A stretch of DNA of 64,000 bases from Nemophila menziesii (GCA_029959085.1 JARWIR010000092.1:1860001-1924000); one strand, 5' to 3'; numbered from the stretch's first letter, positions 1-14,000 are shown. The notes: generated by a model from the sequence alone, not told the origin. Numbers and translations: made by a program.

Positions 1-3000
1 CAAAATTAGAGAATGATAATTTGTAATGTCATTTAGGATATTCTCAATATGGGATACGCATTAGTTGTATATATGTTTGCCATCCTTTGTAGTTGATATA
101 CCAAAAAAACGTTCTCCAAAATTTGTCATAGGAAATATGTATTTATATAAAAAAAATTAAGAAGGCAATAATTCTCTTTCCATATTGATAGGTTGAGGGA
201 AGTAATATCAAGTTTATTACCTTAACTCAAAAGTAAAAGGAAAATATTGAGTGAATCGCCTTGTACTTGCTTCATGTATCATGAAAGTTTTTCCCTTATT
301 TTTTTGAACATACGAATTAAGGTTTTAACAATATACAACTACACAAAGTTGACATTGGAAGATGGTTGACATGGTCTATCTAGATGAAATCCTTCGATGA
401 TAGGAGAAAGTCCATTACGGTTATTGCTCTCATTTATTTCATATTTAAAAGCCCATGGCCTGAGAATACAATAGCTACATAATATATATATATAAAAAAG
501 TGCATAGGTTGGATTAATTATTCATGCTAATGGATCCTAAAGTTTCATGGAAGTTGAGAAGGTTTACTTTTAATTAGCCTTGATTAAAGCATTGAATAAT
601 GAAATCGAGTACAATTTCCTTCTAGCGGAATGTAGTGTGATATAATTCTCAGAGAAATGCGAGTAAAAGTTATGAACGAATCACAGTTTATCATTGAATG
701 GGTACCTTGAGATTATTAGGCCAAACATCATTTTGTAGTAGCCTACTACAACAAAGTAAAAAAATTACAAGTAATATTTTAGAATTTAACTTTTAAGCAA
801 CCTTTGAATTATATGATTTTTCACTAAACTTGTAATTTTCCTTAATTTATAAAAAAATTAAATAAAATTTATTTTCTAGGCCTCATTCCTAAAATCATAT
901 GCATTATATTTTATGGAGTCAAATATAAAAACTAAACGAGAATGTTATAGTCTTAGTCACAACCTTAATCAGATTTTTGTAGAATTACTCTCAACCAATT
1001 CGATACCAAAAATATTTTTCTATGTTAGGGACCAATAACCATCTTCTCTAACCTTGCATTATCAATCCTAATTTATATAAATATAATTATCTTATGTTTG
1101 ATTTTATAACAAGACAAAGATAACTTCTATTAGTAGATATAAAAATTAAGTACCTTAAGATAATCTAATGATATGAATAAAAAAATTTAATCTTGAGATC
1201 TTTTTTGAATGATACCCTTGGAGGGCTTAACAATGTAGGATTTTCATAGAACAAAAAAATTACCAAATCAAAAAATCATAAATTAAATTGACTAAGTTTG
1301 ACATAAATTATGTATATTTTACATGAAAGAAAATCATAAGAGTAAATATCTTTATTTGATATATGTGTCAGTTGCATAATAAGACATACAATATTATTTA
1401 GGTATTTTAAAGGCATTCACAATAATCACGGTCTTCTAAAAAGATCCTTTAATTTGTGCACCTTTGCCTAGCCGAGGTTCAAAGGTTCGGCATCCACTTC
1501 TTTCTTCTCAAATATCATGCATTCATTCCCTACCGAGCTCACTTGTATTTGTTATCCCGAGGTCGTGATAAACTTCTACCTAACAAATATACCTTTACAT
1601 TTTAGTATTTTTAAATCCTTGAGAACCTTTAGGATTTTGATTTCTCTATTCAAGCCTTACGCCTAATTTTCTTATTTGTACTTATCATGGTTTCTTTTGA
1701 GCATATTCCTCAATCAACTAATATACCCTATTTTGGATTTAGTACCGATTCGTATGTTAGTTGAGTTGACCTACAACACTATTATTGTTTATTTGTATTC
1801 CAAATTTTTGGTTCGCTAACACATATCTATTTGGACGCATTCATGCTATTGGAAATAGCGTATATTTATATTGGGTCTTCATTTTTTTCTGAGTTCTTAA
1901 CCTTGATAGTCTTTTTCTCCAGTTATCCCTTATACAGAGATCATGTACTTAATCAAGATGACTTAATCTGGCCTTTGTGGAGAATATTTTTATATATTGG
2001 CGACATCTTTCATCCCCCATATTTATTCCCTTATTTTTAAAGGTGTAATCGCATCTTCTCCTTTAACTTGAAGAGTTGAAATACTGATCATCCAAATGTC
2101 TTGCGGTCAACCATCCAAAGTTATCCTTCCTCTAGAAGGCAACAACTAACTTCTTGTAGATACCAATTAATTTTGGATCTCATCCCCTATTTATTCAATG
2201 ATTTGGGTTATAGTCCTTCTGCAAAAGAGGTTGGTGTATACCCAGCCATGTCGAATCTTATCGGCCTTTCAATGAGACTGGAGAAAAAACTCTAGTCCAA
2301 ACCTAGGGTATGGAGATAGTTATGTAAATTTTTATTAGTCTATAGATGGCCTATGTCCTTATTTAAATTTGGGTGTCACATGAAAAAACGTGGAACCGAG
2401 GTTACCTATGAAAATATTATTGCTTGAATGGGATAAGAAGTACAAATTGAGCTTTACCTTTCTTGATTAGATATGGTAAGGAGGTACCCGTACGGTATTT
2501 TCATCATAATCTATTAACCTTCTTTTCATTGATTCTGGTTCTATTGTCCCCCGACCCTTAAGTAGGATACATGATTTATACACCCTTTTTTAGTTAAATA
2601 TAGATGTTACCCCTACAAGGATTTTAATTTCTTTTTATATAGTAGTGAGGAACTCATCAATTTTTGTTACATAGCCTTCAAACCCATATGAAAAGTTTCA
2701 ATTTCAAGGTGGGTGGTATAACTTTTATCCTTATAATAAGAATTTCCATTCTGCCATAATTGATGAGATTTTTTCTAGTAGCCACTTGTGGTATCATTAA
2801 ATACTTGTTTTTATTCAAAAACGTTTAGGTTGACCGGTATTTATAGTGTGGGTAGACTTCCCACTCGTCCGAGACGTATCACCTCTCTTACTAAATTTGA
2901 GAAAGATCATTACTTGTCTATTCTAGATACTTATGTATAAATTCTAATGTTTTACGTACTTGAGAATCCAACTATTAGAGATTCTGAGCTTTATCCCTTT

Positions 3001-3768
3001 ATGATTTCACTACAAGAAGTGATGGTGAAATATCATTCATGTACCAAGAAGAACACTTTAAAAATTGTTGGTCTTATTTTTAGTCTTATTGTTCGCTACA
3101 ATATTGATTCCATAATTTATTATTGTAAAGTTTCGTAAAATACTAAATGACAAAATAGTATAAACTCATAAGTTGTGTAACATATTTGCTACTCACATAC
3201 CCAAACTTTAATTGTTATAATGTTAAAAATTGTGATATATATGATAAGATGTTTAAAAGTTTATATATTATGATTATCGTCATTAATAATGCAAGGTAAC
3301 CAATATCTATGATTTAAAATTAAAGAATGATGATTGGTAAATAATATACTCTAATCAATAGAATCACCTTTGACATGGTCATGCATCAGGAAATTTATGC
3401 CATTAATAGAAACATGTATGATCTAAGGCTTTAATGAATTACCACTTCAAAAAGTATTGAGATAACTAAGGACACTGGGAATATTGTTAAAAGGATCCAT
3501 CTAGATGAAAGCCTTCGATGAACGGAGAATTTCTATTAATGTTAATGTTGTCATTAATTCTATAGTTGAAATCCCATGGCCCAAGCATACAACAAATGAA
3601 GAAGATTTATAATTTGCCAAGTTTCGATGAATAATTAATGTAAATGGATCCTAGAGGATCGATGAAAATCTGACAAGTTTTATTTTATTCAGCCTTGATA
3701 TACAAGAGTACCATCTCGTCCAAAATCTCAAATTAAAGGCATTGAATAATAAAATCGAGTCTAATACT
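1..3768. repeat. Spacer copy 1 (right-hand part of a 5.9-kb spacer)
   Basis: AT-rich sequence without a recognisable gene. It recurs with one base difference seen at 24483-28250 and with about nine substitutions at 60074-63845. The copy ends abruptly at 3768, where it jumps into the DRM-fragment array. The stretch 1400-3140 is somewhat less AT-rich and holds short open frames (for example an ATG frame at 2947-3138), but I recognise no protein family and the frames are broken every few dozen codons. The two ends of the spacer are diverged duplicates of each other (3067-3768 resembles the sequence around 1-774). Confidence 0.9.
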
Positions 3769-4020
3769 AGCAACGGAGTGGATAAGCTTCATAGTCTCTT
3801 TTTAACTAATAAGGTAATACTCACAATGAATTGATACATTCAAATCAATTGTAATATAAAAAAAATCATAATTACGAATATAAAACAAAAAAAATGAGGC
3901 AACTCATAAAAGGGATCAAATTTGTTCATCCCATTTGAATACAAATATAAATAAACTTTAGGTACACTAGTACAGGATACATATAATGAAATTATATGAC
4001 TCAAATCTTGACTGAGAGAG

Positions 4021-4679
4021 GGACTCTTCTTTTGTATAACCTATTTTTTCTAAGGATTTTAATCTCATCTCGTCATCAGACAAAGAAGTTCACTTTTTCT
4101 AGATCTAGGCCAACTATCACTATCTGAAAAATAACCAAATCAATATTTTCCCATCAGACTCAGAAAGACTCGGATCTGAAATAGCACATGTTTGTTGATG
4201 TTAAGGAGAGCTTTTTAGGGTTGTAAGTGAGAAGAGTTTCTATTATCACATCATCACTTGCTTCTTCACCATTATCTTTAATTGGTTAGTGACTAGCTCC
4301 TCAGGAAACCTCATTGCCACGAAATGCTTGATTAGCATGGAGTTAGAAGCAGCTGTTGATGCGCTTGCCTCTCCATTAAGAATTTTAGGCTTTTGTTCAG
4401 GAGGAGATGAACGTAGATGCATATAAAGAGGCATGGCCTTTATTTCTAAGTCATCTTTAAAGTCTCAATTCATATTTTCATTCCATGTTTTGTTTCAGGT
4501 TCTTTGATAGCTGGCCGTGGTGGAGAAGTTGAACCTAGTATTTTCAGTTCATCTTCTGTATTGCAATAGAGATTATCACAATCTTCTCCAAATAAAATCC
4601 CGTCCATTAGGAATAAAGTCTTTGTAATGCCAAGCAAGAACCTGAGCTGGCTAAACACTAGCTTCTTCTCCACGTACAT
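4021..4679 (-). pseudogene. DRM-like UBA-region fragment, array 1 unit 1
   Basis: Minus-strand remnant resembling the N-terminal UBA region of plant DRM-type cytosine methyltransferases. An ATG frame (4470-4679, 69 codons, starts MYVEKK) is shifted by a 5-bp insertion near 4487. A second frame (4246-4434) carries the first half of a UBA-like motif (MRFPEELV) and is then shifted by a one-base loss near 4286. The sequence between them also has an in-frame stop (ATGAATTGA). Downstream (4021-4090) a remnant of a second UBA-like motif (LSDDEMRLKSLEKIGY) survives in another frame. No catalytic domain follows. Certainly non-functional as a protein. Confidence 0.7.
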
Positions 4680-6700
4680 CTCAAGCTAGCTATTGCTATT
4701 ATGAACAATGTAGTCCTATATATATATGAGAGAAAGATGAGTATCTCTCTTCTCACCGAGTCCTCTCTCTTTTATAATTGAAAACAGAGAGTTTCTCATT
4801 ATCATGATATATATGATTTATTACATGGTAGTTTCTAAATTTAAAAACATCTTCATGTGATTTTTTACAATGTTAAAACTTAAAAGACTTTTTAACCATT
4901 ACTCAATAGTTCATCACAAGTTTTCATCTATGACACATAAATTAAGTCAAATAAGATTGATACAAATATATGAATAAAACTTATATACTCCACACAACAA
5001 AACTACCAATAAATTTTGAAAAGATAATTAAATAACATAAGTGGAAGCAATTTGTTTTTGCATATAATATCTATCACACAAAATAACAAAAGATCAAGAA
5101 ATACATACATGTAATTTGAAATGAAATGTCCATCGATCTGAGAGATAAAAGATAGTGAATTCATTTTTTCTTTATAATTAAAATTGAGAAATTCATGACA
5201 ACTGGAAGAAAGTAATCCTCAAGGAGGAGAAAGAATAAGTTTATGAATCATTAGAAGAGAATGAGATATCAAATAGTTATAAAATCGTGGCGGCGATCAG
5301 ACCTTAATGGTGATTTTACATCTTCAGAATTGAAATTAACGAATTAGGGTTAATGTTCAATAATTTTTTTCTCTTTTTTTATCAGCAAATCAAATTTTTA
5401 TCAAATGAGGAACCAACAACCCATTATCTTTACAATCTTTCAGGCCCATTTAGAACTACTCTACTAGATGAGCCCAACGAGAAAAAACATTAAGTAAAAG
5501 ACCAAAATTACATCTAATTGGACCTACCAACTATTACAAATAAAATTAATCAAGTCCATAGAAGTCTGATTTTTAAACTTTCTTTTCTGCAACCTTATAA
5601 CTGTTTGAGATATAATGTTTCCCCAAATTTTTCCTTCATTCAAACCTTATCCTCCATGATTTCTGACCTTCTCTCACACCATATCAAATATACAAGGAGT
5701 AAGAACTTACAATTATACTTTGTTCATCGGGATTTGAAGTATGATGGCAATCAAATCATTCAAATCAGCTAGTAGATCTATGATTTAGCGTTTTTCAAGT
5801 ATTTTAACAGTTATCTCCTAAAGAAAAAGAAACTAATGAAAAATGATTAACTTCTTCAGAACATCTCATACATAACAAGTATATCAGATTAATTTGCTAG
5901 GTGATCCTGGACATCTAACCATGTAATGAAGGAGTAGCGTGGAACACAACACTTACTCCACTTCACACTCTCTTTCTTTCACTCCATAGTTTCAAGTCAT
6001 TTGTAGGAGGTAAATTTAAGTGTTCAAGCCGAGGAAGAATTTTACCTATAAATGGAGGCAATCTCCATCTATCTATCCCAAAGCATGAGCTAACAGTCAT
6101 ATAATAGTTAATGTTTTGATTATCAAGCTCAATTTCTTATATTTCTTGTATAATACTTCCATCCAATTACAGATTTGTGTACATTCAACATGATTCATAC
6201 AATATAAACATATATAAATCTCCTTATGGTTGATGTTTTCATATTTAATCTATCAGAGCAACTAAGTATTAATGAAACTCTAATGTTTTAACTATTTGAT
6301 AAATTAGTATTTTTAAAAAAATAAACAATGTCATATATTTGTCACTTCACTGTAAAGTATATACGTAATTAAATCAATCATTATTTTTTACTAGTTTTTA
6401 AATAACTGATACAAAAAAAATCAAATAAGAATAAAATCAAACATAAATAAAAATAATATTCAACATATTGTCTATTCTAAATTAATAGACATGTTAAAAT
6501 CAATACATAATATATAATAACTCACGATTTAATATATTAGAATTAAAAAAAAATAATATCATTTTATATTCTTTTTTAATTTTTTCTAATAGTTAATAAT
6601 TACCAATGTAACACGGAATTTTTATTTTATTAAAAAATATTCAATCAGATTTTCAAGTTATATTGGTACTTAAATCATATCCTCGTCAACTCCTCCTATC

Positions 6701-6709
6701 AAACCCTAA
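6701..6709 (+). promoter_or_regulatory. Telo-box AAACCCTAA in the distal half of the unit
   Basis: An exact plant telo-box in the gene-free half of the unit, conserved in nearly every unit (for example near 10361, 14054, 17752 and 56928; changed to AAACTCTAA near 42244). Telo-boxes can recruit TRB proteins and Polycomb in plants. No adjacent gene is visible here, so its role is unknown. Confidence 0.4.
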
Positions 6710-7026
6710 GCTCAATCACCTTTTACATGTATTTACTACACACATAGTATGACAACCTTAATAATTTTAAGAATAAATTTAGAACACTTGGGTCTTGATA
6801 TTTGTAAATCAACCTTTGTAGTATGAAAAACATGATGTATTTCTAAATTATGATATATCCTATATATTTAAGTGCTTATAAATAGTTAGGGCCACATTCG
6901 GATCAATAGACACATATGACTCATATTGAGAATATCAATTGTATAATTTTGTATAACATTATTAATAATACCAAAATTAAATAAACTTCAAACTACCCTC
7001 CAATGATAACAAGTGAATTCTTCACT

Positions 7027-7043
7027 GTTAGACACTGTCTAAC
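7027..7043. repeat. 17-bp palindrome GTTAGACACTGTCTAAC in each unit
   Basis: Eight-base arms around one central base, present in most units. Variants are GTTAGACACAGTCTAAC (near 18076, 42569, 46261) and GTTAGACACTATCTAAC (near 21703, 57251), both of which shorten the arms. No known factor site is claimed. Confidence 0.75.
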
Positions 7044-7400
7044 ACAATTTCATTCTATTAAATATATATTTTCAAAAACACATAAGAGAATCTCATATTT
7101 AATATTTTCTCTTGGGTTTAAAATCAAGTAACTTTTAAATTATTTGAGATACATGATGAATTTCTATAATTAAAAATAAATTCTATTTAGAAATAGAACA
7201 ATTCATGAAAAATATCTATCAATGTTTTTAGAAGATAATCTAATCAATTACCATTCAAAACAATTCTTTTTTATTGTAGTCATGATTTGTCTAAAGAACT
7301 TCTTTCTTTGTAAAAGTATATTTTTCCAGGAGAGAGAGAGAGATGTCAAAATAGATTATAATAATATATTCTTTTGACTAAATTAATAAATGTAATGACA

Positions 7401-7412
7401 TGCATTAATGCA
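7401..7412. repeat. 12-bp perfect palindrome TGCATTAATGCA at unit boundaries
   Basis: Found 23 bp before the unit anchor in each complete unit-to-unit boundary: 7401, 11057, 14752, 18451, 31883, 35539, 39234, 42943, 46635 and 53929. Before the two partial terminal units it is mutated to TGAATTAATGCA (near 22078 and 57625). It lies close to the point where the spacer joins the array. Confidence 0.85.
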
Positions 7413-7426
7413 TTTAGAAGTACACT

Positions 7427-10400
7427 AGCAACGGAGTGGATAAGCTTCATAGTCTCTTTTTAACTAATAAGGTAATACTCACAATGAATTGATACATTCA
7501 AATCAATTGTAATATAAAAAAAATCATAATTACGAATATAAAACAAAAAAAATGAGCCAACTCATAAAAGGGATCAAATTTGTTCATCCCATTTGAATAC
7601 AAATATAAATAAACTTTAGGTACACTAGTACAGGATACATATAATGAAATTATATGACTCAAATCTTGACTGAGAGAGGGACTCTTCTTTTGTATAACCT
7701 ATTTTTTCTAAGGATTTTAATCTCATCTCGTCATCAGACAAAGAAGTTCACTTTTTCTAGATCTAGGCCAACTATCACTATCTGAAAAATAACCAAATCA
7801 ATATTTTCCCATCAGACTCAGAAAGACTCGGATCTGAAATAGCACATGTTTGTTGATGTTAAGGAGAGCTTTTTAGGGTTGTAAGTGAGAAGAGTTTCTA
7901 TTATCACATCATCACTTGCTTCTTCACCATTATCTTTAATTGGTTAGTGACTAGCTCCTCAGGAAACCTCATTGCCACGAAATGCTTGATTAGCATGGAG
8001 TTAGAAGCAGCTGTTGATGCGCTTGCCTCTCCATTAAGAATTTTAGGCTTTTGTTCAGGAGGAGATGAACGTAGATGCATATAAAGAGGCATGGCCTTTA
8101 TTTCTAAGTCATCTTTAAAGTCTCAATTCATATTTTCATTCCATGTTTTGTTTCAGGTTCTTTGATAGCTGGCCGTGGTGGAGAAGTTGAACCTAGTATT
8201 TTCAGTTCATCTTCTGTATTGCAATAGAGATTATCACAATCTTCTCCAAATAAAATCCCTTCCATTAGGAATAAAGTCTTTGTAATGCCAAGCAAGAACC
8301 TGAGCTGGCTAAACACTAGCTTCTTCTCCACGTACATCTCAAGCTAGCTATTGCTATTATGAACAATGTAGTCCTACATATATATGAGAGAAAGATGAGT
8401 ATCTCTCTTCTCACCGAGTCCTCTCTCTTTTATAATTGAAAACAGAGAGTTTCTCATTATCATGATATATATGATTTATTACATGGTAGTTTCTAAATTT
8501 AAAAACATCTTCATGTGATTTTTTACAATGTTAAAACTTAAAAGACTTTTTAACCATTACTCAATAGTTCATCACAAGTTTTCATCTATGACACATAAAT
8601 TAAGTCAAATAAGATTGATACAAATATATGAATAAAACTTATATACTCCACACAACAAAACTACCAATAAATTTTGAAAAGATAATTAAATAACATAAGT
8701 GGAAGCAATTTGTTTTTGCATATAATATCTATCACACAAAATAACAAAAGATCAAGAAATACATACATGTAATTTGAAATGAAATGTCCATCGATCTGAG
8801 AGATAAAAGATAGTGAATTCATTTTTTCTTTATAATTAAAATTGAGAAATTCATGACAACTGGAAGAAAGTAATCCTCAAGGAGGAGAAAGAATAAGTTT
8901 ATGAATCATTAGAAGAGAATGAGATATCAAATAGTTATAAAATCGTGGCGGCGATCAGACCTTAATGGTGATTTTACATCTTCAGAATTGAAATTAACGA
9001 ATTAGGGTTAATGTTCAATAATTTTTTTCTCTTTTTTTATCAGCAAATCAAATTTTTATCAAATGAGGAACCAACAACCCATTATCTTTACAATCTTTCA
9101 GGCCCATTTAGAACTACTCTACTAGATGAGCCCAACGAGAAAAAACATTAAGTAAAAGACCAAAATTACATCTAATTGGACCTACCAACTATTACAAATA
9201 AAATTAATCAAGTCCATAGAAGTCTGATTTTTAAACTTTCTTTTCTGCAACCTTATAACTGTTTGAGATATAATGTTTCCCCAAATTTTTCCTTCATTCA
9301 AACCTTATCCTCCATGATTTCTGACCTTCTCTCACACCATATCAAATATACAAGGAGTAAGAACTTACAATTATACTTTGTTCATCGGGATTTGAAGTAT
9401 GATGGCAATCAAATCATTCAAATCAGCTAGTAGATCTATGATTTAGCGTTTTTCAAGTATTTTAACAGTTATCTCCTAAAGAAAAAGAAACTAATGAAAA
9501 ATGATTAACTTCTTCAGAACATCTCATACATAACAAGTATATCAGATTAATTTGCTAGGTGATCCTGGACATCTAACCATGTAATGAAGGAGCAGCGTGG
9601 AACACAACACTTACTCCACTTCACACTCTCTTTCTTTCACTCCATAGTTTCAAGTCATTTGTAGGAGGTAAATTTAAGTGTTCAAGCCGAGGAAGAATTT
9701 TACCTATAAATGGAGGCAATCTCCATCTATCTATCCCAAAGCATGAGCTAACAGTCATATAATAGTTAATGTTTTGATTATCAAGCCCAATTTCTTATAT
9801 TTCTTGTATAATACTTCCATCCAATTACAGATTTGTGTACATTCAACATGATTCATACAATATAAACATATATAAATCTCCTTATGGTTGATGTTTTCAT
9901 ATTTAATCTATCAGAGCAACTAAGTATTAATGAAACTCTAATGTTTTAACTATTTGATAAATTAGTATTTTTAAAAAAATAAACAATGTCATATTTTTGT
10001 CACTTCACTGTAAAGTATATACGTAATTAAATCAATCATTATTTTTTACTAGTTTTTAAATAACTGATACAAAAAAAATCAAATAAGAATAAAATCAAAC
10101 ATAAATAAAAATAATATTCAACATATTGTCTATTCTAAATTAATAGACATGTTAAAATCAATACATAATATATAATAACTCACGATTTAATATATTAGAA
10201 TTAAAAAAAAATAATATCATTTTATATTCTTTTTTAATTTTTTCTAATAGTTAATAATTACCAATGTAACACGGAATTTTTATTTTATTAAAAAATATTC
10301 AATCAGATTTTCAAGTTATATTAGTACTTAAATCATATTCTCGTCAACTCCTCCTATCAAACCCTAAGCTCAATCACCTTTTACATGTATTTACTACACA

Positions 10401-11082
10401 CATAGTATGACAACCTTAATAATTTTAAGAATAAATTTAGAACACTTGGGTCTTGATATTTGTAAATCAACCTTTGTAGTATGAAAAACATGATGTATTT
10501 CTAAATTATGATATATCCTATATATTTAAGTGCTTATAAATAGTTAGGGCCACATTCGGATCAATAGACACATATGACTCATATTGAGAATATCAATTGT
10601 ATAATTTTGTATAACATTATTAATAATACCAAAATTAAATAAACTTCAAACTACCCTCCAATGATAACAAGTGAATTCTTCACTGTTAGACACTGTCTAA
10701 CACAATTTCATTCTATTAAATATATATTTTCAAAAACACATAAGAGAATCTCATATTTAATATTTTCTCTTGGGTTTAAAATCAAGTAACTTTTAAATTA
10801 TTTGAGATACATGATGAATTTCTATAATTAAAAATAAATTCTATTTAGAAATAGAACAATTCATGAAAAATATCTATCAATGTTTTTAGAAGATAATCTA
10901 ATCAATTACCATTCAAAACAATTCTTTTTTATTGTAGTCATGATTTGTCTAAAGAACTTCTTTCTTTGTAAAAGTATATTTTTCCAGGAGAGAGAGAGAT
11001 GTCAAAATAGATTATAATAATATATTCTTTTGACTAAATTAATAAATGTAATGACATGCATTAATGCATTTAGAAGTACACT
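7427..11082. repeat. Array 1 unit 2 (3656 bp)
   Basis: Nearly identical to unit 1. The differences seen include GAGCCAACTC for GAGGCAACTC near 7555, CCCTTCC for CCCGTCC near 8259, CAAGCCC for CAAGCTC near 9785 and a two-base shorter AG run. It shares the same deletion of the GCATTATGTC segment as unit 1. Confidence 0.95.
7679..8337 (-). pseudogene. DRM-like UBA-region fragment, array 1 unit 2
   Basis: Same lesions as unit 1: 5-bp insertion near 8145, TGA near 8127, one-base loss near 7944. One extra change turns the Asp codon after the second Met-Asp start-like position into Glu (MEGILFG). The frames are 8128-8337 and 7904-8092. Confidence 0.7.
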
Positions 11083-14000
11083 AGCAACGGAGTGGATAAG
11101 CTTCATAGTCTCTTTTTAACTAATAAGGTAATACTCACAATGAATTGATACATTCAAATCAATTGTAATATAAAAAAAATCATAATTACGAATATAAAAC
11201 AAAAAAAATGAGGCAACTCATAAAAGGGATCAAATTTGTTCATCCCATTTGAATACAAATATAAATAAACTTTAGGTACACTAGTACAGGATACATATAA
11301 TGAAATTATATGACTCAAATCTTGACTGAGAGAGGGACTCTTCTTTTGTATAACCTATTTTTTCTAAGGATTTTAATCTCATCTCGTCATCAGACAAATA
11401 AGTTCACTTTTTCTAGATCTAGGCCAACTATCACTATCTGAAAAATAACCAAATCAATATTTTCCCATCAGACTCAGAAAGACTCGGATCTGAAATAGCA
11501 CATGTTTGTTGATGTTAAGGAGAGCTTTTTAGGGTTGTAAGTGAGAAGAGTTTCTATTATCACATCATCACTTGCTTCTTCACCATTATCTTTAATTGGT
11601 TAGTGACTAGCTCCTCAGGAAACCTCATTGCCACGAAATGCTTGATTAGCATGTAGTTAGAAGCAGCTGTTGATGCGCTTGCCTCTCCATTAAGAATTTT
11701 ATGCTTTTGTTCAGGAGGAGATGAACGTAGATGCATATAAAGAGGCATGGCCTTTATTTCTAAGTCATCTTTAAAGTCTCAATTCATATTTTCATTCCAT
11801 GTTTTGTTTCAGGTTCTTTGATAGCTGGCCGTGGTGGAGAAGTTGAACCTAGTATTTTCAGTTCATCTTCTGTATTGCAATAGAGATTATCACAATCTTC
11901 TCCAAATAAAATCCCGTCCATTAGGGATAAAGTATTTGTAATGCCAAGCAAGAACCTGAGCTGGCTAAACACTAGCTTCTTCTCCACGTACATCTCAAGC
12001 TAGCTATTGCTATTATGAACAATGTAGTCCTACATATATATGAGAGAAAGATGAGTATCTCTCTTCTCACCGAGTCCTCTCTCTTTTATAATTGAAAACA
12101 GAGAGTTTCTCATTATCATGATATATATGATTTATTACATGGTAGTTTCTAAATTTAAAAACATCTTCATGTGATTTTTTACAATGTTAAAACTTAGAAG
12201 ACTTTTTAACCATTACTCAATAGTTCATCACAAGTTTTCATCTATGATACATAAATTAATTCAAATAAGATTGGTACAAATATATGAATAAAACTTATAT
12301 ACTCCACACAACAAAACTACCAATAAATTTTGAAAAGATAATTAAATAACATAAGTGGAAGCAATTTGTTTTTGCATATAATATCTATCACACAAAATAA
12401 CAAAAGATCAAGAAATACATACATGTAATTTGAAATGAAATGTCCATTGATCTGAGAGATAAAATATAGTGAATTCATTTTTTCTTTATAATTAAAATTG
12501 AGAAATTTGTGACAACTGGAAGAAAGTAATCCTCAAGGAGGAGAAAGAATAAGTATATGAATCGATTAGAAGAGAATGAGATATCAAATAGTTATCAAAT
12601 CGTGGCGGCGAAACTTCAGACCTTAATGGTGATTTTACATCTTCAGAATTGAAATTAACGAATTAGGGTTAATTTTCAATAATTTTTTTCTTTTTTTTAT
12701 CAGCAAATCAAATTTTTATCAAATGAGGAACCAACAACCCATTATCTTTACAATCTTTCAGGCCCATTTAGAACTACTCTACTAGATGAGCCCAACGAGA
12801 AAAAACATTAAGTAAAAGACCAAAATTACATCTAATTGGATCTACCAACTATTACAAATAAAATTAATCAAGTCCATAGAGGTCTGATTTTTAAACTTTC
12901 TTTTCTGCAACCTTATAACTGTTTGAGATATAATGTTTCCCCAAATTTTTCCTTCATTCAAACCTTGTCCTCCATGATTTTTGTCCTTCTCTCACACCAT
13001 ATCAAATATACAAGGAGTAAGAACATACAATTATACTTTGTTCATCGGGATTTGAAGTATGATGGCAATCAAATAATTCAAATCAGCTAGTAGATCTATG
13101 ATTTAGCGTTTTTCAAGTATTTTAACAGTAATCTCCTAAAGAAAAAGAAACTAATGAAAAATGATTAACTTCTTCATAACATCTCATACATAACAAGTAT
13201 ATCAGATTAATTTGCTAGGTGATCCTGGACATCTAACCATGTAATGAAGGAGCAGCGTGGAACACAACACTTACTCCACTTCACACTCTCTGCATTATGT
13301 CTTTTTAAGGGAGAAGCCCTTACTCTTTCTTTCACTCCATAGTTTCAAGTCATTTGTAGGAGGTAAATTTAAGTGTTCAAGCCGAGGAAGAATTTTACCT
13401 ATAAATGGAGGAAATCTCCATCTATCTCTCCCGAAGCATGAGCTAACAGTCATTTAATAGTTAATGTTTTGATTATCAAGCTCAATTTCTTATATTTCTT
13501 GTATAATACTCCCATCCAATTACAGATTTGTGTACATTCAACATGATTCATACAATATAAACATATATAAATCTCCTTATGGATGATGTTTTCATATTTA
13601 ATCTATCAGAGCAACTAAGTATTAATGAAACTCTAATGTTTTAACTATTTGATAAATTAGTATTTTTTAAAAAATAAACAATGTCATGTATTTGTCACTT
13701 CACTGTAAAGTATATACGTAATTAAATAAATCATTATTTTTTACTAGTTTTTAAATAACTGATACAAAAAAATCAAATAAGAATAAATAAAAACATAAAT
13801 AAAAATAATATTCAACATATTGTCTATTCTAAATTAATAGACATGTTAAAATCAATGCATAATATATAATAACTCACAATTTAATATATTAGAATAAAAA
13901 AAATTATATCATTTTATATTCTTTTTTAATTTTTTCTAATAGTTAATAATTACCAATGTAACACGGAATTTTTATTTTATTAAAAAAAATATTCACTCAG

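Larger units (their letters stand above)
3769..7426. repeat. Array 1 unit 1 (3658 bp)
   Basis: First unit after the spacer junction. Besides the DRM-like fragment (4021-4679) it holds a promoter-like stretch near 5345-5490 and about 2 kb of AT-rich sequence with no recognisable gene (5500-7400). It lacks the roughly 43-bp segment that includes GCATTATGTC, which later units keep near the equivalent of 5970. Confidence 0.95.

Noticed and set aside
1472..1492. GCCGAGGTTCAAAGGTTCGGC hairpin resembling a tRNA T-arm
   Set aside because: No acceptor, D-arm or anticodon arm can be fitted around it.
1831..2295. Two short plus-strand frames in the spacer (also at 26313-26777 and 61908-62372)
   Set aside because: Both start at TTG and match no family I know. 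Their conservation only reflects the recent duplication of the spacer.
2947..3138. 63-codon ATG frame in the spacer
   Set aside because: Short, no recognisable motif, overlaps the older decayed repeat. Near-identity among three recent copies is not evidence of selection.
5518..5772. 84-codon plus-strand frame repeated in most units, containing VHRDLK, which recalls the protein-kinase catalytic loop
   Set aside because: It opens at TTG, not ATG. HRDLK is not followed by the usual Asn and DFG motifs, no other kinase subdomain is nearby, and the frame differs between units like neutral AT-rich sequence.
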